This document shows, piece by piece, positions 45,410 through 54,499 of a DNA stretch of 64,000 bases. The stretch spans positions 163,657-227,656 of the forward strand of contig NZ_WKYV01000005.1 in assembly GCF_009677585.1 (NCBI RefSeq), written 5' to 3'. The notes beneath the pieces are model-generated. The model saw only the letters and a program-made list of their open reading frames with translations, made no database searches and was not told the origin of the DNA. Every line of letters begins with the position of its first letter. The first letter of the stretch is position 1. The position numbers were made by a program, and so were the translations under genes. This DNA comes from Lactonifactor sp. BIOML-A5 (GTDB taxonomy: Bacteria > Bacillota > Clostridia > Lachnospirales > Lachnospiraceae).

Positions 45410-47023
45410 TTACTTAGTTGTTTTTATTTTACAGATTTCTGGGATCTGTTCCGACCACGGCAGCAGATCTTTTAAGAAATTCTGGTTTGTGTCACCTTGA
45501 TGTTCCATCAATTCCGTAAGTAAAAATTCAAGATATCGGAATGGATTCAAATGGTTCGCTTTTGCTGTTTCTGTAAGACTGTATACGATTGCACTTGCTT
45601 TTGCTCCATCTACTGAATCAATCAATCGCCAGGTATGCTTATGTACACAGAAGGTGCGTAATGCTGATTCTGTTGCATTGTTGTCAAGTGGCAGATCTCC
45701 ATCATTTAGGAACTCTTTTAGGTTCGTCTCATGATTGAGGCAATAATGAATGCCGTCCAGGGTTTTGCTTTTTGAGAGACAATTCTGTTCTTTGATGTCT
45801 TTTGCCCATGCAAAGAAGGCCTCAACCAGTGGCTTTACGGTGAGCTGTCGTTCCTGTTTCCTTTGCTCAGGAGAGAGATCTGATAACTCATTATCAAGAT
45901 GATAGATCGCCGCGATCTGCTTCAGTGCCTGATACGCGATGGTATCTTTTGCAGTTTCCCGCTTTTCTTTCGGGATTGCCTTGATAGCTTCTGCAAATCT
46001 GCGTCTACCGTGTGCCCAGCATCCTGCAAATACGATATCTGGATTCTTCCGATCCATGGAATCATACACTGAATAAGCATCTGTCACCAGCGTCCCATGG
46101 AAATCCTTTAGGAATTCCTGTGGATGGGCGGCCTTACGAGTCTTTTGATACTCGTAAAGAATGATAGGTGTCTCTTTATAGCATTTGCCGGTGCGGTACA
46201 CCCACATAAAGCTTTTGCTATTGGCAGGACGTCCATCCTTTGTTACGAACACTGGCGTCTCATCTGCTTGAAGAATGCGAAAAGTAAGCAGTTCTTTTTG
46301 CAGATAATCAAACATGATTCCAAGGTAACGTTCTGCACACTGGATTACCCAATTCGCAAGGACCTGTTTTGAGATATGGATATCATTTCGTAAATACTCT
46401 TTATGAATACGCTCCAATGGCATACCATTGACGTACTTTGCATTGTATACACTTGCAACGAGTGACGGTGTTGCAATACTGTTGCGAAGAAGACTCTTTG
46501 GACGATCTGCTTTAACAATCGTCTGATTGTCTTTCCCAGCATAAACTGCCACATGATGTTCTTCCACCGTGTAGACAGCTGGTTCAACCTTGACTCTTTT
46601 GAAGACTTCACCTGGAAGCTGCTTCCAACCATTCACACCAAAGATCTCGTTCAGTTGTTCTTCAGATAACATATGCTGGATTTCCTGCACAGGTAATCCT
46701 TCCAAATCTTTCTCTCGTTTACCGACCTGCTTCTTTTTCTTAGTAGGAAGAACATCTTCCTCAGCAGGTTCTACTACATAGAGTGTTTCAGTAAGTGCTT
46801 CTGCTTCGTTGAAGATGAAATCAAGACCCAATTGTCCATCAATGACTTCGAGCTTTTCAGAAGAGCGACCAAAGCGTTGATTATTGGCAGCTGCCATTTG
46901 TTCAATCAATCGCTCCATGTTCTGGTTCAATTGCTCCAACTGATCCTGCATGGAAAGAATAATAATCTTCAGTGAGTCTGCACTTAACGTATTCAGTTCG
47001 TCAACGGTGTACTTTTTTGCCAT
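45410..47023 (-). CDS. tnpC: IS66 transposase TnpC
   Basis: A 537-residue DDE transposase. An N-terminal coiled coil and TnpC-specific helix (NQRFGRSSEKLEVIDGQ) are followed by a zinc-finger-like region and the RNase H core: Asp in LQADETPVFVTKDG, Asp in TLVTDAYSVYD and Glu in NNATESALRTFCV. AAAAGGAGCGATAA precedes the ATG. Full length and uninterrupted. Confidence 0.95.
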   Translation of the reverse strand: MAKKYTVDELNTLSADSLKIIILSMQDQLEQLNQNMERLIEQMAAANNQRFGRSSEKLEVIDGQLGLDFIFNEAEALTETLYVVEPAEEDVLPTKKKKQVGKREKDLEGLPVQEIQHMLSEEQLNEIFGVNGWKQLPGEVFKRVKVEPAVYTVEEHHVAVYAGKDNQTIVKADRPKSLLRNSIATPSLVASVYNAKYVNGMPLERIHKEYLRNDIHISKQVLANWVIQCAERYLGIMFDYLQKELLTFRILQADETPVFVTKDGRPANSKSFMWVYRTGKCYKETPIILYEYQKTRKAAHPQEFLKDFHGTLVTDAYSVYDSMDRKNPDIVFAGCWAHGRRRFAEAIKAIPKEKRETAKDTIAYQALKQIAAIYHLDNELSDLSPEQRKQERQLTVKPLVEAFFAWAKDIKEQNCLSKSKTLDGIHYCLNHETNLKEFLNDGDLPLDNNATESALRTFCVHKHTWRLIDSVDGAKASAIVYSLTETAKANHLNPFRYLEFLLTELMEHQGDTNQNFLKDLLPWSEQIPEICKIKTTK

Positions 47024-47303
47024 TTATCGCTCCTTTTCTGACATCTATTATACGATAAATGCAGAGAAATAGCGAACTTGATTCAAAAGAGCAGTTGGCA
47101 TTTTGACGGTGCATAACTCTTCAAAAAACTAAGAAAACTAGCTAGTTTTTCTGGTTTTTTAGAGGCTTATCCACTTGTATTAGTTTTACTAACCATACAG
47201 AGATGATTCGTTCACAATAGAAGAATGAAGTAGTGGATAACCAGGTTTTTCTGAAGAATTGCAGCAATCGAAGCTATTTTATTTTCTACGAATTGCACAA
47301 AAA

Positions 47304-47663
47304 CTATAGCAACTTTGAGCGTTGGACCTCTTCAATCGGTTTCTTTGCAATAACCTCGATTCCCTTCATCAATAGCTGATATTGTTCCTGAGAGATTGCA
47401 ATCGCTTCTTCGGTTGTCCGTGGCCAATTGAAACCACCAATTTCCAGTCTTTTATAAAGTAAAAGAAAGCCATCGCCTTCCCAGATCAGACCTTTAATAC
47501 GATCTGTTCGCTTCCCACAGAAGAGAAATAAAGTGTTCTTTTGGAACGGATCCAAATCGAAGTTGTATTTCACAATGGATGCCAACCCATCAATTCCACG
47601 GCGTAAGTCAGTATAGCCGGTGGCAAGATAAATCTTTTGGAATCCATATGCATCATTGAACAT
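47304..47663 (-). CDS. tnpB: IS66 accessory protein TnpB
   Basis: A 119-residue protein with the IS66 TnpB signature (KIYLATGYTDLRRGIDGLA, then FLFCGKRTDRIKGLIWEGDG). It is needed for IS66 transposition, although its biochemical role is not clear. It overlaps tnpA by 11 bp. Confidence 0.93.
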   Translation of the reverse strand: MFNDAYGFQKIYLATGYTDLRRGIDGLASIVKYNFDLDPFQKNTLFLFCGKRTDRIKGLIWEGDGFLLLYKRLEIGGFNWPRTTEEAIAISQEQYQLLMKGIEVIAKKPIEEVQRSKLL

Positions 47664-48009
47664 AGGATAATGCCCCTAAAAGTCGATGCAGGAATTCATC
47701 TGATGCGGAATCAACGATTTCAATGGTACTTCCATTAACAAGGATTCTGGCTGAAATGTTTGATGAAGCAGTTTCTTGTACCTTTGGTAATGTAGGAACT
47801 TCAACAAATCCAACCTCGTGATTCACTGGTTTTGAAACCATCTGATGATCATAAGCGTTTTCACGAATCCGTCGTTGCCAGTAATAAAAAGACTTTTCAT
47901 TCACGTGGTTTTGTAAGCACCATTCTTTTTTCGATAAACCGCTTGAAAGGCAGTCTTGAATGAGCTTGGTCCAATTGGCCATTCTCATTTCATGAGTAAT
48001 CTTGTCCAT
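47653..48009 (-). CDS. tnpA: IS66 accessory protein TnpA
   Basis: A 118-residue protein with an N-terminal helix-turn-helix (CLSSGLSKKEWCLQNHV ... KSFYYWQRRIR) and an acidic C-terminal part. It is the first gene of the IS66 unit, starts near the right inverted repeat, and probably binds the element ends. Confidence 0.9.
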   Translation of the reverse strand: MDKITHEMRMANWTKLIQDCLSSGLSKKEWCLQNHVNEKSFYYWQRRIRENAYDHQMVSKPVNHEVGFVEVPTLPKVQETASSNISARILVNGSTIEIVDSASDEFLHRLLGALSYVQ

Positions 48010-48090
48010 GAGATAATCCTCCTTAAAGTTTTGAGGTAATTATCTCATGAATACAACTAATTAACACGGTACTGACTATTTACCGTATAC

Positions 48091-48356
48091 GTATTTTGAA
48101 AGAGTTGTATGGAATCGATATGGAGAAGGAACAGTATTCTAAATTGATTAAAGATATTCCAGAGCCGGATATTGCAATTTCAATGGGATGTAATGTAGGC
48201 TGTCCATTTATAGGAAGACCTTTTGATGATAATTGGGGATTAGAAGATCCAACAGGAAAATCGGATGATGAATTTATTCAAGTCATAAAACAAATTGAAG
48301 CGAACGTTCTTTGGCTAAGAAAAAGTGTAAGTAATTCTATGAACTCTCAAATATAG
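48091..48356 (+). pseudogene. arsC: arsC arsenate reductase, 3' part
   Basis: Continues the interrupted frame after the duplicated target: LKELYGIDMEKEQY, then ISMGCNVGCPFIGRPF with the resolving Cys pair and DDNWGLEDPTGKSDDEF, ending at TAG-TAA spaced stops. No start codon of its own is expected to work. Confidence 0.9.
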
Positions 48357-48489
48357 AATAGATACACCCAAAGCGAGGTAATGGGTGCCTACATGAAAAA
48401 CAGATCTCAATCAACAAATATTGCTTTTTTTCCGATTTTAGTTTTAGATTTTAGTGGTTAATGTATTATACAGAAATAGATCCTTAAGC

Positions 48490-50169
48490 CTAATTTATTG
48501 GTAATGAATCTTTAGTGCATAGACGTCCCCAACCAACTTGCGAAGTTGGATAGTTTGAGATTCCAGAAAAATAATTGGTACCCTTTATAAGGTAAGCTTT
48601 TACTTTTTCTCCGTAAAGATATGGATCATTGTTTCTTACAATTCCCCATTCCATTAGCAAAGCGGCACTACCTGTTACAAATGGTGTGGAAAAAGAAGTA
48701 CCCGTGTGAGAAGTATAGTTTGTAAGGATATCTACGCCTGGGGCCACCAAATCAGGTTTAGAAATCTTTGTTCCTGCAATTTGTGCAACATATCCTCTTC
48801 CTGAGAAAGGAGCTATAGTGTTATTGTTGTGGTTATAAGCGCCAACGGAAATCACTTTTGATGCTGTTGAAGGAATTGTAATTGAAAGAGAACCATCAGC
48901 ATTTTCAAAACCTGTACCGTAATTTAATGAAGCAATTGAAGGAAGCCATAAATCATATCTTCCGTTTGCAATTTTTCTGGAAGTTATTTTTATCGACCAT
49001 ATGCCAGAATCAATATAAGATTCTGTGGGAATCATATCAATATAAATTTCTTGGCGTATAGAATATGGGGTAGGAGCACTGTAATACATTAATAATGTAG
49101 TATTATTTGAAGTGGCTCTAACAACTTGGTTATAAATGTCTATACGTCCTAAATTATTGCCAGTAGGTGTAATGATTTCAACAAATAGATCATCCCAATA
49201 ATCTTTCCATATTTGTATACTTAACGAGGTTTCATAGTTACTTATATTTAAATTAATTGTTTGCGATTGGAAGCTTCCTATTGTTCCTCCTACGTGGGTA
49301 GCACCAAGGCCTTCATTACCTACTCCAACACAAATAGAGTTCTTCCAAAAAAGAGAGGCTTCATTTAGAAAAGTCTCTAGCAGAGAACTTCCAGTATGAT
49401 CACCGTAGTTATTACCAAAACTAATATTTATCGCTACTGGTTTATTATATTGTAGACTTTTTAATAGAACATAATTTACAGCTTCCATTAGTTGTGTAGT
49501 CCTAGGAAAATTTCCAGGTCTTGATAGCCCCATCTTTACAACTATTATATCTGCTTTAGGTGCAACACCACTTTTACCGCAGGCTATTGTTGCGACAGTG
49601 TTTCCATGACCATTGCTATCAAATCCTGCAAATGTTGTTGTTTCATTTGAGTTTATATAATCGTTAATTTCGTTTTGACCTACTTCAATATTTTTTACCT
49701 GATCCCAAATATTTAGTATTCTAGTAGAACCATCGTCGTTTCTAAATTCCAGACTTTTTGCATTTATTCCAGTATCTATAATGGCTACAATGATACCTTT
49801 TCCAGATAGACCATCGCTATTAATGGAAAGCCTTCTCTGAATAGATGTTATACATGATTCACTTTTAGCGCTATATAGTTGGAAGTAAATACGTTTAGGC
49901 TTTTCGATATATTCTATGAGTGGTTCATTCGAAAGTAATTCGATATATTTTCCAGATGTAACTATAATGGCATATCTATTAATTAAACTGGAAACAATAA
50001 TCTCTGGATATTTTTTCATAAATGTGTTAATATCACCTACATATTTTATAATGAGTTCCCAAGTATCATCAATCTCATTGTAACCTGTTTCTAAATTTGG
50101 AGATTTAGCTCGTTCTGTAGGAGTTACTTGTAAACTAATATTTAAAAGATTCTCAAATTTTTGACTCAT
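48490..50169 (-). CDS. Csp-like subtilisin-family (S8) protease with intact triad
   Basis: A 559-residue S8 protease of the clostridial Csp type: a short prodomain (about 1-110), then the catalytic domain with a long jellyroll-like insertion. Asp132 is in IIDTGIN, His188 in SNGHGNTVATIA and Ser492 in HTGTSFSTPFVTG, so it should be active. Csp proteases sit in the spore and cut the cortex hydrolase precursor pro-SleC during germination; relatives outside spores also exist. The start is ATG 50169 with AAAGGGGGA before it. A divergent, catalytically altered paralogue lies 116 bp away. No secretion signal is present, which suits spore packaging. Confidence 0.85.
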   Translation of the reverse strand: MSQKFENLLNISLQVTPTERAKSPNLETGYNEIDDTWELIIKYVGDINTFMKKYPEIIVSSLINRYAIIVTSGKYIELLSNEPLIEYIEKPKRIYFQLYSAKSESCITSIQRRLSINSDGLSGKGIIVAIIDTGINAKSLEFRNDDGSTRILNIWDQVKNIEVGQNEINDYINSNETTTFAGFDSNGHGNTVATIACGKSGVAPKADIIVVKMGLSRPGNFPRTTQLMEAVNYVLLKSLQYNKPVAINISFGNNYGDHTGSSLLETFLNEASLFWKNSICVGVGNEGLGATHVGGTIGSFQSQTINLNISNYETSLSIQIWKDYWDDLFVEIITPTGNNLGRIDIYNQVVRATSNNTTLLMYYSAPTPYSIRQEIYIDMIPTESYIDSGIWSIKITSRKIANGRYDLWLPSIASLNYGTGFENADGSLSITIPSTASKVISVGAYNHNNNTIAPFSGRGYVAQIAGTKISKPDLVAPGVDILTNYTSHTGTSFSTPFVTGSAALLMEWGIVRNNDPYLYGEKVKAYLIKGTNYFSGISNYPTSQVGWGRLCTKDSLPIN

Positions 50170-50248
50170 AATATATCCCCCTTTTATAAAATATGACGAA
50201 CTAGAATAAATAGAATATATATTTTTTGTCATATATAGAAATATATCT

Positions 50249-50256
50249 CATACAAT
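50249..50256 (+). promoter_or_regulatory. Possible sporulation-type -10 element
   Basis: CATACAAT lies 30 bp before the ATG of the + strand subtilase and matches the -10 of sigma-E promoters; a matching -35 is not clear (TCATATAT is too close). This would fit a spore-coat or mother-cell gene, but the region is AT-rich. Confidence 0.3.
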
Positions 50257-50285
50257 GTACTGATTAATAATTGACAGGTGAAAGT

Positions 50286-51968
50286 ATGAATAAAATAATT
50301 GATGAGGATTACTATGATCTTATATTTAATATATTATTGGGGGAATTAGACAATGCAGATAATACAAATGGAAATATTACATATTTAAATGAAAGGCACA
50401 TGTTAATTCATACAAAAAGAAATGAGGAAGATATTTGTGAGCTTGGTCAAACTCCATATCATAGATTTCCGTCCTTATTTACTTTAACATCAACAATAAG
50501 CATGGAAAAATCCGGAATTGGTGAAGTGCAGAGAAATAATTATTTATCGTTATATGGTCAAGGTGTCCTTATTGGACTAATTGATACAGGAATTGACTAT
50601 TTAAATCCGGTATTTCGTAAAAAAGATAATACTACAAAAATAAATTGTATTTGGGATCAAACGATAGAATCAGATAATAAACCAAAGGACTTTTCATATG
50701 GTACAGAATATAACAAAGTACAAATTAATATGGCATTACAATCTAATTCACCATTAGAAGAGGTCCCGACAATAGATGATAATGGACATGGAACAGCAAT
50801 AGCCAGTATCATAGTGGGAAATGAAGATTCTGAAAATGATTTTTCTGGGGTTGTTCCAGATGCAGAAATTGCTGTTGTAAAATTAAAAAAGGCAAAAAAA
50901 AATTTATATGATATCTTTCTTGTTCCCGAGGATAAATTGTGCTTTCAAGATTCAGATGTGATTTTAGCAATTAGATATTTAGTGACAAAAGCAAGAGAAT
51001 TGCAAAGGCCACTAGCAATATGTCTTGCGATTGGAACAAGTCAGGGAGGACATGATGGACTTGGAGCCACAAGTAGCTACATCAATTATCTTTCTCAAAT
51101 TTCTAAAATTGGAATAGTAGTAGCGGCTGGAAATGAAGGAAATAAAAGAAGACATTTCTATTCTAATATACCACGTAATGGTAATTTGGAAAATATAGAA
51201 ATTAATATAGGAGAAGATGATAAAGAATTTTCTTTGGAAGTATGGATGAATGTACCTGCACGTTGTACAGTAGAATTAATTACTCCTACAGGTGAAACAA
51301 CAAAAATGGTATATCCATCAATATCAAGTTGCCAAAAATATAATTTTGTTTTTAATCAAAGCACTGTATGGATTAATAATTCATTATTTGAGCAGGAAAC
51401 TGGAGATCAATTAATTCTAATAAGATTTCGTAATGCTATTTCCGGAATCTGGAATTTAAAACTAGTTAATTTAGATCAAAAACCTTTTGAACTACATGCA
51501 TGGTTGCCTAATGGGGATTTAATATCAGATAGTACATTTTTTATTAGAGCTAATCCTTACACAACGATAACTTCTCCAGGAAATGCTAGAATTCCATTAA
51601 CGGTATCATCGTATAACCCAATAAATGACAGCTTTTACATTGAATCTAGTAGAGGATATAACAGAGCAGGTATAATTAAACCAGATTTAGCTGCTCCAGG
51701 AGTTGATATACCGTGTGCTTTATTAAATAATAAGTTTGGAACAATAAGTGGAACAGGAGCTGCAGCTGCGCATACTACTGGAATAATGGCAATGATTTTA
51801 GAGTGGGCTGATGTTAGAGGAAATTATACATCAATAACAGGAAATGATATAAATCGTTTATTGATTCGAGGAGCCAACCGTGAGGAAAGTATTATATATC
51901 CAAATGAAGAATGGGGATATGGCAAAATTGATGTGAATCGTTTCTTTGAAAATCTGGGGTTATTTTAA
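50286..51968 (+). CDS. Csp-like pseudoprotease, catalytic Ser replaced by Gly
   Basis: A 560-residue paralogue of the adjacent protease with the same architecture. Asp100 (LIDTGID) and His168 (DNGHGTAIAS) are kept, but the serine motif reads SGTGAAAAHTTG, with Gly491 in place of Ser. In Clostridioides difficile CspC, the bile-acid germinant pseudoprotease, the same Ser is also Gly at almost the same position. It is therefore likely a non-catalytic partner or sensor that works with the active protease. The start is ATG 50286 after AGGTGAAAG. It and its partner are transcribed from a shared AT-rich 116-bp gap. Confidence 0.8.
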   Translation: MNKIIDEDYYDLIFNILLGELDNADNTNGNITYLNERHMLIHTKRNEEDICELGQTPYHRFPSLFTLTSTISMEKSGIGEVQRNNYLSLYGQGVLIGLIDTGIDYLNPVFRKKDNTTKINCIWDQTIESDNKPKDFSYGTEYNKVQINMALQSNSPLEEVPTIDDNGHGTAIASIIVGNEDSENDFSGVVPDAEIAVVKLKKAKKNLYDIFLVPEDKLCFQDSDVILAIRYLVTKARELQRPLAICLAIGTSQGGHDGLGATSSYINYLSQISKIGIVVAAGNEGNKRRHFYSNIPRNGNLENIEINIGEDDKEFSLEVWMNVPARCTVELITPTGETTKMVYPSISSCQKYNFVFNQSTVWINNSLFEQETGDQLILIRFRNAISGIWNLKLVNLDQKPFELHAWLPNGDLISDSTFFIRANPYTTITSPGNARIPLTVSSYNPINDSFYIESSRGYNRAGIIKPDLAAPGVDIPCALLNNKFGTISGTGAAAAHTTGIMAMILEWADVRGNYTSITGNDINRLLIRGANREESIIYPNEEWGYGKIDVNRFFENLGLF

Positions 51969-52083
51969 TAAGTCGAAAAGCACACATAATTTATAATTAT
52001 TACAGCAAATTAATATAGAATTATAGTTGGATTGTATGTAAGACTTTAAACTTATTAAATCCAATATAGAAAAGGAACTACAA

Positions 52084-52444
52084 CAGAAGTACATCCGGAG
52101 CTTGTTTCGGAGTGGTCGGAGAAGAACTTACCGCTTACACCTGATGACATTACTTTCGGTTCAAATAAAAAAGTATGGTGGAAAGGTGCTTGCGGTCACG
52201 AATGGGAAACAAGTATAAAGGCTCGTTCCAATGGAGAAAAATGCCCGATATGTTCCGGTGCGAGAGTGATTGCAGGTATTAACGATTTGGCGACATTAGA
52301 GCCATTACTGGTAAAACAGTGGTCGGAAAAGAATAAGATAAAACCGACAGAAGTTTCTATTGGTTCTCATAAGAAAGTGATATGGAGATGTGAAAAAGGA
52401 CATGAGTGGGAAGCTGCTGTTAAGAGCAGGACAATAAATAAAAC
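52084..52444 (+). repeat. 361-bp direct repeat, right copy
   Basis: Counterpart of 39384-39744. Here the sequence continues correctly into the remainder of the zinc-ribbon gene. Confidence 0.9.
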
Positions 52445-53459
52445 TGGTTGCCCGTACTGCTCCCATAATAAAGTGTTGGCAGGCTTTAATGACCTTGCAA
52501 CACTTCTGCCGGATATAGCAGCCGAGTGGTCGGACAGAAATTATCCGACACTTCCAACGCAGGTTACGGTCTTTGCCAATCGTAAGGCTTGGTGGAAGTG
52601 TAAGGATTGCGGCAGAGAGTGGAACACCCTTATTTCTACCCGTTCCGGTGGCAGTAAATGCCCGTATTGCAGTGGGTACATATTCCTGAAAGGGTTTAAC
52701 GATTTGCAGACAACACACCCTGAAATTGCTTCTGAGTGGTCGGAGAAGAACTTACCATTGAAGCCTGATGAAGTAAATGCAAAGTCGAGGAAAAATGTCT
52801 GGTGGAGATGCGGTAAATGCGGTAACGAGTGGAAATCAGTTATCAATGCCCGTGTGAAAGGTACGGTATGCCCTGTTTGTGCGGAGAGAGAAGTCCTTGC
52901 CGGATATAATGATTTGGCGACAACAGACAGTCAGCTTCTCAGCGAATGGGATTATGAACAGAATAAATTGAAACCGACACAAGTATCACGAACTTCAGCA
53001 AAGAGAGCGTGGTGGAAATGTTCACTCGGACACTCTTGGAAAGCAAAAATCAGCGACAGAACAATTCTTAAAGGAAAATGCACCGTATGCGAAAGCCAAT
53101 ATCGCTCCGTGTTCCCCGGCTTGGCTGTTGCCTATTACGCAAATCAAAAAGGATTAAAAGTGCAGCTCGGTTCAGATAAACTATTAGGAATACCACTTGA
53201 AACCTACATTCCGTCAGAAAAGCTGGCGATAGAATTTACGAGCGGCTCAGAACAGATGGAGGTTCTCAAAAGCCACTTATGCAAGCAGCGAAATATAAAA
53301 CTCGTTAAACTCCCTTTTAAGACAACCGAAACGGAAGCGGAATATTCCGACAGAGTAAAAGCAGTTTTCAAAAGCGTACATATCTTTATTTATTCTGACA
53401 CTGATGCAGATGTTTCGGTAATCAGAGCAAAATTTAATGAATGGAGGAAAAGACTATGA
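52084..53459 (+). CDS. Zinc-ribbon array protein with C-terminal nuclease-like domain, 5'-truncated
   Basis: The open frame continues upstream to a TAA at 52056 without a start codon, so the gene lost its first codons in the recombination; internal GTG 52266 is the first plausible start. It encodes five treble-clef zinc units of about 65 residues, each with the pattern EW...VWW.C..GHEW...R...CP.C. The last 110 residues (QYRSVFPGLAVAYY ... LGIPLETYIPSEKLAIEF ... NIKLVKLPF) resemble the Vsr/PD-(D/E)xK-type nuclease fold with Glu residues in the expected strands. Such proteins occur on integrative elements and may cut DNA; function is unproven. It overlaps the next gene by 4 bp. Confidence 0.7.
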
Positions 53460-53635
53460 GAGAAGAAAAGTTCCATATCTATCTTAATGATGACGAATAT
53501 GGCAGAGTAATACAATCACTTATCCGTTTGAAGAACAGCCTGATAGCACAAGGCAGATATACCGACGGGGTTGACGATGTTCTCTGCAAGGTAATGTCAG
53601 CAAAGAAAAGAAAGCTCAAAATCAAATATTTCTGA
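53456..53635 (+). CDS. Small protein translated with the zinc-ribbon gene
   Basis: A 59-residue basic protein (MREEKFHIYLNDDEYGRVIQ ... AKKRKLKIKYF). Its ATG overlaps the stop of the zinc-ribbon gene (ATGA) and GGAGGAAAAG lies just before it, so the two are coupled. The first part looks like a ribbon-helix-helix-like or antitoxin-like fold, but I do not recognise the family. A terminator follows. Confidence 0.65.
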   Translation: MREEKFHIYLNDDEYGRVIQSLIRLKNSLIAQGRYTDGVDDVLCKVMSAKKRKLKIKYF

Positions 53636-53645
53636 ATAAGAAAAG

Positions 53646-53674
53646 AGACCGCCTACACGATGTAAGCGGTCTTT
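53646..53674. terminator. Bidirectional terminator
   Basis: AGACCGCCTACA (53646-53657) pairs with TGTAAGCGGTCT (53661-53672); A-rich and T-rich flanks serve both directions. Confidence 0.8.
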
Positions 53675-53748
53675 GATTATTGTAGAGTAAGTCCGACAAA
53701 CTGGAATCTATCGAGTTCTTTGTGTAGTGAAAATAACAATTTCCTTTA

Positions 53749-54126
53749 CTATTGCAAAAACATTTCTGCAAAACCATCGACGCCATATCTTACAGTAATA
53801 TCTTTCAAACCAGCCTTAATTTCATCTCTGCTATAATTATGTGCTTCCAGAAATTCATCTGACTTATCATTTAAGTAGGAATAAAACAGTAAAGCCATTT
53901 CTAAATCTGTCTTTTTCCCTTCTTCCGTTATTTCATATATTTTATTTTCCGCCTCATTAATGAACCCATTATCTACCATATCAAGTAGCTCATCCAGCGT
54001 CTGTTGTTCCTTTGCATCTTCCAATAATTCTGCTGATGGTGAATCGGTATCAATATTGAATAACAGCTTTAGTATAGCTCTCACCATTTCCTTTATAAGT
54101 CTCATAACATAGTCTTGTTCAAACAA
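53749..54126 (-). CDS. DUF6483-like protein, function unknown
   Basis: A 125-residue acidic, helical protein (MFEQDYVMRLIKEMVRAIL ... LLDMVDNGFINEAENKIYEI ... LFYSYLNDKSDEFLEAHNYS). It has the look of the Lachnospiraceae DUF6483 family, with repeat-like helix pairs. No catalytic motif is visible. AAAGGAG precedes the ATG. It lies convergent with the zinc-ribbon operon. Confidence 0.65.
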   Translation of the reverse strand: MFEQDYVMRLIKEMVRAILKLLFNIDTDSPSAELLEDAKEQQTLDELLDMVDNGFINEAENKIYEITEEGKKTDLEMALLFYSYLNDKSDEFLEAHNYSRDEIKAGLKDITVRYGVDGFAEMFLQ

Positions 54127-54166
54127 GTTTTATTCTCCTTTCTGCTTTATATATTTGCAGAAAGAA

Positions 54167-54493
54167 TCAATTGTCCATTCGTACTTTAAAAGTAATGATG
54201 GTATCTTCTCTAGGAAGTCTAAACATATATTGAATATATATCATACAAATGACACATATCAAAACTTCAAACCATATATTATAAATGTTTATCCCTTTAA
54301 TCTGTTTTCTGTTTTCAAAAACACGGCTCTCTTGAAAACTCGAATTATCATCATCATTAGTTATAGTCGATGATGTAATCTCTCCAAACAAGCCATGGGT
54401 GTTAATTATTCCGCAAGGTAAAACTGCCACTGAAACAGAAACAGAGAATAGGATTATAAACAATCTAATTAACCATTGCTTCTTTTCTTTCAT
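54167..54493 (-). CDS. Small membrane protein, function unknown
   Basis: A 108-residue protein with an N-terminal helix (WLIRLFIILFSVSVSVAVLP) and a second one (WFEVLICVICMIYIQYMF), a polar Ser/Thr/Asp-rich loop between, probably outside the cell. The start is ATG 54493 (GGAG 8 nt upstream) rather than 54499. I do not recognise it. Confidence 0.5.
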   Translation of the reverse strand: MKEKKQWLIRLFIILFSVSVSVAVLPCGIINTHGLFGEITSSTITNDDDNSSFQESRVFENRKQIKGINIYNIWFEVLICVICMIYIQYMFRLPREDTIITFKVRMDN

Positions 54494-54499
54494 ATCCAT

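Larger units (their letters stand above)
45352..48090 (-). mobile_element. Complete IS66-family insertion sequence in arsC
   Basis: 2,739 bp bounded by inverted ends GTATACGGTAAA (left) and TTTACCGTATAC (right) and by the 8-bp duplication GTATTTTG, which is the usual length for IS66. It has tnpA, tnpB and tnpC in the normal order on the minus strand. All three frames are open, so it could be active. The 280-bp gap between tnpB and tnpC has a 16-bp palindrome, AAAACTAGCTAGTTTT (47134-47149). Confidence 0.95.
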
